DNA of 64,000 nt from Flavobacterium sp. NKUCC04_CG (GTDB lineage: Bacteria; Bacteroidota; Bacteroidia; Flavobacteriales; Flavobacteriaceae): NCBI RefSeq assembly GCF_019345525.1, contig NZ_JAHKRA010000003.1, positions 1 through 64,000 on the forward strand. Direction: 5' to 3'. This document shows positions 1 through 7,690 of the stretch, one piece after another (position 1 is the stretch's first letter; each line of letters starts with the position of its first letter). The position numbers and the translations under genes were made by a program. The notes under the pieces were generated by a model, which was not told the DNA's origin, searched no databases, and saw only the letters and a program-made list of their open reading frames with translations.

Positions 1-74
1 AAGAGTAAAACTCCTTTTATATGTTTCTTTTTTTTAACTCCGTTTCTCAAAGAACTTCTGCGGTAATGCGGGTG

Positions 75-82
75 CAAAAGTA
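75..82 (-). promoter_or_regulatory. Strong leftward promoter at the window edge
   Basis: Read on the minus strand this is TACTTTTG, an exact TAnnTTTG -7 box. It is followed by CACCCGCA and a long untranslated stretch that leaves the window at position 1 without any open frame. That context is typical of stable-RNA operons in Flavobacteriia, so an rRNA or tRNA operon probably lies just outside. No convincing -33 box is visible. The promoter is seen; the identity of its product is inferred. Confidence 0.5.
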
Positions 83-196
83 GCCCTTTTTTCTAGCTTT
101 CCTAATCTTTTGGAAGTTTATTTTTGGTATTTATCGCGCTCTTTTCTTAACAGACTAATACCCCTTACTTTAGCTTTAGTGCAGATACTTAAAAAA

Positions 197-884
197 GCGG
201 ATACGCGGATGGGCGGATAGGCGAATTCGCCTTTAAAGTGCTGTGGGTTTAAAATTGCTGTGCTCTGTTAACTATTCTTGAAGGCGGATACGCGGATGGG
301 CAGATAGGCAAATTCGCTTGGAAGCTTGTGAATGCGGATACGCGGATGGGCAGATGGGCGAATTCGCTTTAAAGTGCTGTAGGTTTAAAATTGAGGTATG
401 TAAATTAAAGGCACTCGCGAATCAGCGAATGGACGAATCAGCGAATAGGCTCATAAAAACCATACCTATATAATGAATGCGGATACGCGAATGGGCAGAT
501 AGGCGAATTTGCCTTAAAATGCTGTGGGTTTAAAATTGCAGTGTTTGGTTAACTATTCTTGAATCCGGATACGCGAATGGACGAATGGGCAAATGGGCTC
601 CTCAAAACCACACCTATATATAAGGAATGCGAATACGCGGATGGGCGGATAGGCGAATTCGCTTTAAAGAGCTGTGAGTTTAAAATTGCTGTGTTTGGTT
701 AACGATTCTTGCGGATACGCTAATAGGCAGATGGGCGAATTCGCTTTAAAATGCTGTGAGTTTAAAAATGCTTTATTTGGTTATTTATTCATGAATGCAG
801 ATACGCGAATGGGCAGATGGGCGAATTCGCTTTAAAGAGCTGTAGGTGTAAAATGGCCCTACCTGATTTACTATTCACAAATAG
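197..884 (+). repeat. Degenerate tandem repeat array built from GC-rich octamers
   Basis: Eight units start at 197, 284, 334, 479, 565, 629, 711 and 797, mostly about 86 bp apart. Each begins with three to five consecutive octamers of the pattern GCnnATnn (GCGGATAC, GCGGATGG, GCAGATAG and similar). Most then end in the palindrome GCGAATTCGC and an AT-rich tail with TTTAAA, GCTGT and GTTTAAAATTGC. The units at 334 and 565 carry a different tail containing AAAACCA and ACCTATATA. All units face the same way. Stops and the 8-bp phase rule out a protein repeat. Nothing else is visible in 1-935 apart from the edge promoter. Function unknown. Confidence 0.85.
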
Positions 885-935
885 GCAAATAGACAAAATT
901 CAAGAACATACCTTCACAAGCAATCTTAAAACACC

Positions 936-2171
936 TTAATCAAAACGCATGGCTTTAACTGGTGAAATTTTGGTAATTAAATAAGAAGGAATCAATAAAA
1001 CCAAAAGGCAAATTAATACAACACCAGCGTTAAGCCAAAGCACATCGGTTAGTCGAAGTAATACTGGTGCCTCTTTAACATAATACAAATTGGGATCTAA
1101 TTTGATTAGCCCAAAGTATTGTTGCGTCAATAGAAGTCCTATACCCAGTAGGTTTCCCCAAAACAAACCTATAAAAATTAAATAAGCTGCATTGTATAAA
1201 AAGATCTTCCGAATCGACCAATTCGTCGCTCCAAGTGCCTTTAAAACACCAATCATCTGTGTACGCTCTAAAATCAACACCAACAAAGCTACAATCATAT
1301 TGATAGCAGCCACAACTACCATAATCACAAGAATTACAGCAATATTGAAATCAAACATTGCAATCCAGTTAAATATATTTCCGTACTTTTCAACGATAGT
1401 CTGACTATTTAACGTTGGAGGAAGCTCTAAATAAATGGCATCCCCTTTTTCTACAATACTATCAAAATCATTCAAAACAACTTCAAATCCACCCACTTCA
1501 TCAGCATTCCAACGATTTAATCGTTGCACTTGTCTTAAATCACCTATAACAACATTAGAATCAAACTCCTGAAGACCAGAACTATATATACCTACAATTT
1601 CAAATTTACGGACATTAGGCAACTTATTCCCGGTTTCCTTTAAAAAATGGGTGGTTATTTTATCACCTAATTTCAATTCTAATCGATCGGCAACCAATTG
1701 AGAAACCAAAACTTCTTGACTCATTTCATTTCCGAATTGGGGTAATTTTCCCGATACCAAAAACTCTTCAATAGCCTGCCAGTTATAATTAGAGTCCACG
1801 CCTTTAAGCAAAACCCCTTCAAAGGCATTTTCCGTTCGAATAATACCCGCTTTAATCGCAAAAGGTTCAACCTTTTTAATCCCTGAAATATTTTTAAATT
1901 CGGGATAAAAGTCCTGATTTAATGAAATGGGTTGTAAACTTAAATCCGTTTCATTGGCATCATAATTGGTAATCACTATATGACCTGCGAAAGCAGAGAT
2001 TTTATCTCTAATTTTGTGCTTTAATCCCAAACCAGTTGCCACAGAAATGAGCATCATAATAAGCCCCAATGCAATTGCTGTAATCGCAATTTTAATTATT
2101 GGAGCAGATATACTACTTTTATAGTTTTTAGTGGTAATTAACCTTTTGGCAATAAAATATTCTAATTTCAA
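936..2171 (-). CDS. FtsX/LolC-LolE-type ABC transporter permease
   Basis: Integral membrane subunit of an ABC transporter of the lipoprotein-releasing (LolC/LolE) or MacB type. It most likely extracts lipoproteins from the inner membrane together with an ATPase encoded elsewhere. One membrane segment lies near residues 25-45, followed by a periplasmic MacB-type domain of about 220 residues and three C-terminal segments. The signature ERTQMIGVLKALGA sits just after the second segment, as in FtsX-family permeases. The frame is open to an ATG at 2201, but that ATG lies inside the promoter box at 2199-2206. I therefore prefer the TTG at 2171, giving 411 residues beginning MKLEYFIAKR, which fits relatives. 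It diverges from the NamZ-like gene with almost no space between. The exact cargo cannot be told from sequence. Confidence 0.85.
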   Translation of the reverse strand: MKLEYFIAKRLITTKNYKSSISAPIIKIAITAIALGLIMMLISVATGLGLKHKIRDKISAFAGHIVITNYDANETDLSLQPISLNQDFYPEFKNISGIKKVEPFAIKAGIIRTENAFEGVLLKGVDSNYNWQAIEEFLVSGKLPQFGNEMSQEVLVSQLVADRLELKLGDKITTHFLKETGNKLPNVRKFEIVGIYSSGLQEFDSNVVIGDLRQVQRLNRWNADEVGGFEVVLNDFDSIVEKGDAIYLELPPTLNSQTIVEKYGNIFNWIAMFDFNIAVILVIMVVVAAINMIVALLVLILERTQMIGVLKALGATNWSIRKIFLYNAAYLIFIGLFWGNLLGIGLLLTQQYFGLIKLDPNLYYVKEAPVLLRLTDVLWLNAGVVLICLLVLLIPSYLITKISPVKAMRFD

Positions 2172-2193
2172 GATCTTTATGGTATCAAATTCA

Positions 2194-3408
2194 ATGTTCA
2201 AAAATACAGTTTTATTCCTATTAGTACTATTTGTTTCTTGTGGAAATTCAACAAATCAAGCAAATGCTTCAACAAGAATAACAGCATTATTATCAGAGCC
2301 GACCTTACGTATTGAAGTAGGAGCCGAAAGGATTGCAGATTACGTGCATTTACTAAAAGGAAAAAAAGTTGGAATATTAACCAATCAGACCGGAACCGTA
2401 TCAACGTCTGACAGCAAAAAATTAGAATCTACTGTCGATTTCCTATTAAAAAACAAGGTCAATATTATTAAAGTTTACGCGCCTGAACACGGCTTTAGAG
2501 GTACGGCAAATGCCGGTGAACTCGTAAAAGACAGCAAAGATCCAAAAACCAACCTACCTATTATATCTTTATATGGTTCGAGCAAAAAACCTACTAAAGA
2601 ACAACTGAAAGACGTCGAGGTTATGTTATTTGACCTGCAAGATGTAGGCGCTCGATTCTATACCTATATTTCTTCCTTACACTATCTGATGGAAGCCTGT
2701 GCAGAAAATGACATACCCGTAATTATTTTAGACCGTCCAAATCCCAACGGCTCTACCATTGATGGTCCCATTTTGGAAATGAAAAACAAAAGCTTTATTG
2801 GTATGCACCCCATTCCGGTTTTGCACGGTATGACAATAGGAGAATACGGTAACATGATTAACGGTGAAAAATGGCTTGCAAACGGCATCAAATGTCAACT
2901 AACAGTTATCTCATGTAATAACTATAATAGAAATACTCCATACGAATTACCCATTGCCCCATCGCCAAATCTTCCCAATATGCAAGCGATTAAACTCTAT
3001 GTGAGTTTATGCTTTTTTGAAGGAACAAATGTCAGCTCAGGCAGAGGTACCGATTTACAATTTCAAATTTACGGTTCGCCCTATTTAAAAAACATGCCTT
3101 ACTCCTTTACACCACAACCCAACGCCGCTTCAAAAGACCCAATGAACAAGGGGAAATTGTGTTTTGGCGAAAACCTAAGCCAATATGCAGTGAAACGCCC
3201 CTTAGATTTGCAATGGTTGTTAAAGGCTTATAAAAACAGTGAAAAACAAGACTCTTTTTTTATACCCTTTTTTACAAAACTTGCAGGAACCACTGCTTTA
3301 CAAAAGCAGATAGAAATGGGATGGAGCGAGAGTGAAATCCGAGAAAGTTGGACTAATGGAATTCAAATATTTGAAGGAATGCGAAAACCGTATTTAATCT
3401 ATAATTAA
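2194..3408 (+). CDS. namZ: NamZ-like exo-beta-N-acetylmuramidase lipoprotein (DUF1343)
   Basis: Member of the DUF1343 family, whose Bacillus subtilis representative NamZ (YbbC) removes terminal MurNAc from peptidoglycan fragments. Family signatures are present in order: GILTNQTG, YAPEHGFRG, DLQDVGARFYTY, ILDRPNP and EGTNVSSGRGT. With the ATG at 2194 the product is 404 residues and starts with a lipoprotein signal (lipobox LFVSC, Cys16), so it should be anchored to a membrane and act on periplasmic or external muropeptides. Upstream in-frame starts at 2131 and 2179 would bury the signal peptide and run into the divergent permease gene. The histidine kinase gene follows 29 bp downstream, suggesting one transcript. 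The muramidase activity is inferred from the family; substrate preference is not visible. Confidence 0.85.
   Translation: MFKNTVLFLLVLFVSCGNSTNQANASTRITALLSEPTLRIEVGAERIADYVHLLKGKKVGILTNQTGTVSTSDSKKLESTVDFLLKNKVNIIKVYAPEHGFRGTANAGELVKDSKDPKTNLPIISLYGSSKKPTKEQLKDVEVMLFDLQDVGARFYTYISSLHYLMEACAENDIPVIILDRPNPNGSTIDGPILEMKNKSFIGMHPIPVLHGMTIGEYGNMINGEKWLANGIKCQLTVISCNNYNRNTPYELPIAPSPNLPNMQAIKLYVSLCFFEGTNVSSGRGTDLQFQIYGSPYLKNMPYSFTPQPNAASKDPMNKGKLCFGENLSQYAVKRPLDLQWLLKAYKNSEKQDSFFIPFFTKLAGTTALQKQIEMGWSESEIRESWTNGIQIFEGMRKPYLIYN
2199..2206 (-). promoter_or_regulatory. -7 box for the LolC/E-type permease gene
   Basis: Minus-strand TATTTTTG, an exact TAnnTTTG match. It lies inside the first codons of the divergent NamZ-like gene. 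No TTG is seen at the expected 17-23 bp upstream distance. Its position argues that translation of the permease starts at the TTG at 2171 rather than at the ATG at 2201. Confidence 0.5.
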
Positions 3409-3437
3409 TAAGTGTAATTTTACTTTTATTATTAGAT

Positions 3438-4991
3438 ATGTTTAAGATTAAACCCCAAAAGCCATTACAACGCCGGACCTTATTATTAATCAGCATTCCT
3501 GTTCTATTAATAACCGTAGGCGCGTTGTTTGTATTAGGTCATCTGATTACAAAAAACAGCGAAGACTTTAATAAAGACATCGCCAAGAAAGCCTTTTATA
3601 AAAAACAGAAAGCATTACACAATGAATTTATCCGATTAGACCAACAATTAAACATCTTACATGATTTAGTACAAACAGGAACTTCAGACGAAATCAAACA
3701 GAAATTGGACGTATTAAACGATATAGATAAAAACGCTCAATTAGTTGAAAGTAACTGGTTTTTGGATTACGACACCGAAGCACAGCCCGCCTATTCTTAC
3801 GGGCATCCCAAAGAAATGGAGCATGCCGATATTTTAGACCAGTTGAACAGGCAAATTCAGAGACCTAAAAAGCTCGAACGCATCATTAGCTTTAACGACA
3901 GTTTACTTTGGGTAGTTATGGGGCAAATCCAATTGGAATCAGGTAGAAAAAGACAATATGGTTTTACTGTAAATTTACAAAAGCTTCACCAGTATCTTGC
4001 AAATATAGACGAAAGTAATACGAATTATGCTTATATTTTCACTCCAGACGGAACCTGTATTTTTCATCCAGAAATTGAAAAAATCGGTAAAAATGTATTC
4101 GATTTTGCTGGAATAAAACCCACAGACACCTTAATGGATCGATCTTTCAACAATCCTCCAGTAATCTTGTCTCAATATTTAAAAATGGAAGTAATCCACT
4201 TTGTAAGCCCATTCAAAACACGAAACTTCGAAGGCTACATCTGTGTCAACTACCCAAAAATTAACAGCGACGAATTAAATAATGAGGTAAAAAAATACAC
4301 CTCCTTAATCTTTATCACCTCGGTCTCCTTAATCCTGTTTGTTTTTTACCTCTTTAACCAAGCCAATAAAAAAGCATACCGAGAACGAGAACTACTCGCA
4401 GTAGAAAACGAAAAATTCAACAAGGAAAAAGCCTTAACTCAACTACAACAGCTCAAAAACCAAATCAACCCACATTTCTTATTCAATTCATTGAATTCGT
4501 TGTATATGTTGATTGATTTAAACAAAGAAGACGCGAAGAATTTCACCTTAAATCTATCAAAAATCTATAGGTATTTAATTACTCCACCAGAAACAAACAT
4601 GGTTCCCCTGCAAGATGAGCTCAACTTTGTTCATGAATACATCAGTTTACAAAAAAGTCGTTTTTCAGAAGAACTAAGGTTTGAACTAATTAGTGAATTT
4701 CAAGATATTACACCGTTATGCATCCCCTATTTAGCCCTACAAATTACCATCGAAAATGCCTTAAAACACAATATTGCAACTTTGGAACAACCCTTACTCA
4801 TACAACTGTTAGTTCAACAAGATAAGGTCATTGTGACCAACAACTTACAAAAAAAACAAACCTCTTCTGACAGTGAAAGTTTTGGACTTAAGTACCTACA
4901 AACGATTTATCAATTTTACGAATGTGAATCCTTTAAAATAGAAATTAAAAACAATCATTTTGTCTGTACTTTACCCTTGATTAAATGTTAA
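3438..4991 (+). CDS. LytS/YehU-type sensor histidine kinase with Cache-like sensor domain
   Basis: Membrane sensor kinase of 517 residues. TM1 lies at about 16-36. A periplasmic region of about 250 residues ends in a Cache-like stretch (TPDGTCIFHP, IGKNVFD). TM2 lies at about 287-308, then a coiled linker and a His_kinase (PF06580) domain with QINPHFLFNSL, His346 being the predicted phospho-acceptor. The C-terminal ATPase part keeps the N-box (ENALKHN) and a FGLKYL glycine segment. This kinase class pairs with LytTR regulators. The only one in the window is the gene at 12430, on the far side of the protease/SusCD genes, so they probably form one two-component system. The ligand is unknown; the neighbouring muramidase and protease suggest cell-wall fragments or peptides. 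Confidence 0.88.
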   Translation: MFKIKPQKPLQRRTLLLISIPVLLITVGALFVLGHLITKNSEDFNKDIAKKAFYKKQKALHNEFIRLDQQLNILHDLVQTGTSDEIKQKLDVLNDIDKNAQLVESNWFLDYDTEAQPAYSYGHPKEMEHADILDQLNRQIQRPKKLERIISFNDSLLWVVMGQIQLESGRKRQYGFTVNLQKLHQYLANIDESNTNYAYIFTPDGTCIFHPEIEKIGKNVFDFAGIKPTDTLMDRSFNNPPVILSQYLKMEVIHFVSPFKTRNFEGYICVNYPKINSDELNNEVKKYTSLIFITSVSLILFVFYLFNQANKKAYRERELLAVENEKFNKEKALTQLQQLKNQINPHFLFNSLNSLYMLIDLNKEDAKNFTLNLSKIYRYLITPPETNMVPLQDELNFVHEYISLQKSRFSEELRFELISEFQDITPLCIPYLALQITIENALKHNIATLEQPLLIQLLVQQDKVIVTNNLQKKQTSSDSESFGLKYLQTIYQFYECESFKIEIKNNHFVCTLPLIKC

Positions 4992-4999
4992 AAAAAACC

Positions 5000-5030
5000 A
5001 GTCACTCCCTTATAAATCCCATTCACTCCT
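5000..5030 (+). promoter_or_regulatory. Direct repeat with 21-bp spacing, candidate LytTR operator
   Basis: AGTCACTCCC (5000-5009) and ATTCACTCCT (5021-5030) match at 8 of 10 positions and start exactly 21 bp apart. LytTR-domain regulators such as AgrA and AlgR bind pairs of roughly 9-bp direct repeats with this spacing. The pair ends 60 bp before the protease start codon. It lies just upstream of an imperfect -7 box, TAGTTTTA (5060-5067), that has no good -33 element, the usual setting for an activator. The repeats are seen; binding by the regulator at 12430 is inferred. Confidence 0.5.
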
Positions 5031-5090
5031 AAATATTTTCAGGATTTAAAAAATGACAATAGTTTTAAGGCGTATTAACTTTAACTTAAC

Positions 5091-7679
5091 ATGGGAATGA
5101 GTAAAAACACGGTGAGACTAAAAATCAAAACATTACTACTTTTAATGTTGGTTATGAATGTTACTGTAACCTTTGCACAGAAAAAAGATAAAAAAGCAAA
5201 AGAGGATAAAACAGAAAAAGATTCTACGTCAACAAAAGCAAAAAACTACAACGACCTCATTAAAAAAGGTAGTTATAAAAAAGGTATGTTCAATACTATC
5301 CAAGTCAAGACAGAAGTGTATTTTGAAATTCCAGATAGCTTGTTTGACCGTCAATTTCTGATTGTAAACAAACTATCTCAAGTTCCTCTACAAGTCAATG
5401 AAGCAGGAATTAATAAGGGAATGAACTATGAAAACAAATTAATTACCTTTCACAAAGACACTTTAGCCAATAAAATTTGGGTAAAAACCTTAGTTCCAAG
5501 AGTGTCTTCACCTGCGGAAGATGCTATCACACAGTCGGTAAAGAACAACTTTGCCGAATCGATTATTGAGGTATTTGACATTGAAGCCAAAAACAACGAT
5601 TCCACCTCAGTAGTGATTAAGGTTAATAAAGTTTTTGACGGTAACCAAAAAAGCTTTAACGATGTATTGAGCAATTTGGGTTTAGGAGGTTCAGTAAAAT
5701 CGAACTTATCCTATATTGAAGCCGTAAAAACCTTTCCTGAAAACATGGTCATAAAATCTCAGCTAACCACTTCAGTAAATGAGGGCGGTTCTGATTTAGC
5801 CGTAACTTTGGGAATAACAACGAATATCGTTCTACTTTCAAAAACGCCAATGCAACCGCGATTTTCCGACAAACGCATTGGGTATTTCACTGAAAAGCAT
5901 TGGTATTTTAACGACCAGCAGCATGCGATGGAAGAAAAGGAAATCATTACGCGATGGCGTTTAGAGCCCAAATCTGAGGATATAGAGAAATACCTTAAGG
6001 GTGACTTGGTGGAGCCCAAAAAACCAATAGTATATTATATCGATCCTGCAACACCAAAACAATGGCGTCAAAAAATCATCGATGGTGTTCACGATTGGCA
6101 GGCTGCTTTTGAGGAAGCCGGATTTAAAAATGCTATTATAGCCAAAGAACCTACCGAAGCCGATTTAGATTTTGACATAGACGATGTTCGCTATTCTGTT
6201 ATAACTTACGCTGCATCACCGAAAGCAAATGCAATGGGGCCATCCGTTGTGGACCCTAGAAGTGGCGAAATCATCGAAGCCGATATTATCTGGTGGCATA
6301 ATGTAATGACTTCATTACAAAGCTGGATGCGCATACAGACCGGTCCTATTGACCCTAAAGCAAGAGGAAATAAATTTAGCGACGAACATATGGGGGAAGC
6401 CATTCGTTTTGTATCCTCTCATGAAGTTGGTCATACTTTTGGATTAAAACACAATATGGGGGCTTCATTTGCCTTTACAGTAGCTTCTTTAAGATCCAAA
6501 GAATTTACAGAAAGAATGGGTGGCACTGCTCCTTCCATAATGGACTATGCTCGTTATAACTACGTTGCACAACCCGAAGACAACATTACGGCAATTACCC
6601 CGAAAATCGGAATTTATGACAAATACGCTATAGATTGGGGATACCGTTGGTACCCAACAATGGAACAAGAGAAAACCGCTTTACGACAATTGCTTGTTCA
6701 GCATCAAGACGATCCTTTGTACTTTTATGGCGAACAACAAGGTTTATCCAATACAATCGATCCCCGATCACAGTCGGAAGACTTGGGAAATGATGCTGTT
6801 TTAGCAAGTGAATACGGCGTAAAAAACTTACAACGCGTAATTGAAAATCTGACCAATTGGACTGCAGAAGATGGTGAATCGTATTACGAAACCGGTAAAC
6901 TCTATATTGGAACTATCGGACAATGGCAAATGTATAACAAGCATGTTTTGGCCAATATTGGTGGAATTTATTTAAATAACACGGTATTTGGAGATGGTAA
7001 AAAAGCTTATGAAGCCGTGCCGGTTGCCATGCAAAAAAAAGCGACTCAATACTTAATTAATCAAGTAATTCACTTACCAAAATGGTTGTTTTTTAATGAA
7101 GTATTAGAAAAAACATATCCGCTTAAAGACTCCCCAGTAGGTCCATTTGAATACTCTCCTTATACCTTGGCTCGAGAATTACAATATTCCGTAATCTACG
7201 AAATGTTTATGGACGATCGTCTTTTGCGTATGACAGAAAATGAATTAATACAGACAGAACTAAGCAAGGAAGACTTTTATAGTGTATCTGATCTATTTAA
7301 AGCTATAAATGGTGCCATTTTTGGTACAACTAATAAAGGTAAGTCTTTAAGTATTCTAGAAAGGATGACACAAAAGAATTATGTAGATGCTTTAATTATA
7401 TCTACAAACAAATTATTTGAAAAAACATCAAAAAGCACCGTTCAACTTGATCAAACCTTGAGAATACCCGCTCTATGTAATCATATTGACAGTGACAAAA
7501 TGTTGAGAAACATCAATTATTCATCGATGAAGCGCGTTTCTGAAATCACTACTTATAAAAAAGCAGAGCTTGCGAAAATTCTCAAACTGGTAACTAAAAA
7601 GAAAAACTCTGGAGATACTGCTACACGTGCACACTACCGCGATTTAGTAAGCAGAATTGAAGAAGCATTAAACATATAA
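5091..7679 (+). CDS. Secreted zinc-dependent metalloprotease (DUF5117/DUF4953 family)
   Basis: Large exported metalloprotease of 862 residues, typical of Bacteroidota zinc-dependent metalloproteases with DUF5118/DUF5117 N-terminal regions. A signal peptide ends near residue 30 (VTFAQ), followed by a Lys-rich linker. The catalytic motif HEVGHTFGLKH gives zinc ligands His444, His448 and His454 with Glu445 as general base. A Met within SIMDYARY downstream matches a metzincin-type Met-turn. No C-terminal type IX sorting domain is obvious. It begins a run of rightward genes, with SusC starting 11 bp after it, so the protease probably makes peptides taken up by that transporter. An alternative ATG lies two codons in, at 5097. 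Substrate specificity is unknown. Confidence 0.9.
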   Translation: MGMSKNTVRLKIKTLLLLMLVMNVTVTFAQKKDKKAKEDKTEKDSTSTKAKNYNDLIKKGSYKKGMFNTIQVKTEVYFEIPDSLFDRQFLIVNKLSQVPLQVNEAGINKGMNYENKLITFHKDTLANKIWVKTLVPRVSSPAEDAITQSVKNNFAESIIEVFDIEAKNNDSTSVVIKVNKVFDGNQKSFNDVLSNLGLGGSVKSNLSYIEAVKTFPENMVIKSQLTTSVNEGGSDLAVTLGITTNIVLLSKTPMQPRFSDKRIGYFTEKHWYFNDQQHAMEEKEIITRWRLEPKSEDIEKYLKGDLVEPKKPIVYYIDPATPKQWRQKIIDGVHDWQAAFEEAGFKNAIIAKEPTEADLDFDIDDVRYSVITYAASPKANAMGPSVVDPRSGEIIEADIIWWHNVMTSLQSWMRIQTGPIDPKARGNKFSDEHMGEAIRFVSSHEVGHTFGLKHNMGASFAFTVASLRSKEFTERMGGTAPSIMDYARYNYVAQPEDNITAITPKIGIYDKYAIDWGYRWYPTMEQEKTALRQLLVQHQDDPLYFYGEQQGLSNTIDPRSQSEDLGNDAVLASEYGVKNLQRVIENLTNWTAEDGESYYETGKLYIGTIGQWQMYNKHVLANIGGIYLNNTVFGDGKKAYEAVPVAMQKKATQYLINQVIHLPKWLFFNEVLEKTYPLKDSPVGPFEYSPYTLARELQYSVIYEMFMDDRLLRMTENELIQTELSKEDFYSVSDLFKAINGAIFGTTNKGKSLSILERMTQKNYVDALIISTNKLFEKTSKSTVQLDQTLRIPALCNHIDSDKMLRNINYSSMKRVSEITTYKKAELAKILKLVTKKKNSGDTATRAHYRDLVSRIEEALNI

Positions 7680-7690
7680 TAAAAAACGAC

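Noticed and set aside
197-884. CRISPR-like array
   Set aside because: Unit spacing varies from 50 to 145 bp, the spacers are themselves repeats, and no cas genes are present.
197-884. Repeat-coded protein
   Set aside because: An 8-bp period changes frame every unit, and stops (TAG in the GGATAG octamers) interrupt all frames.
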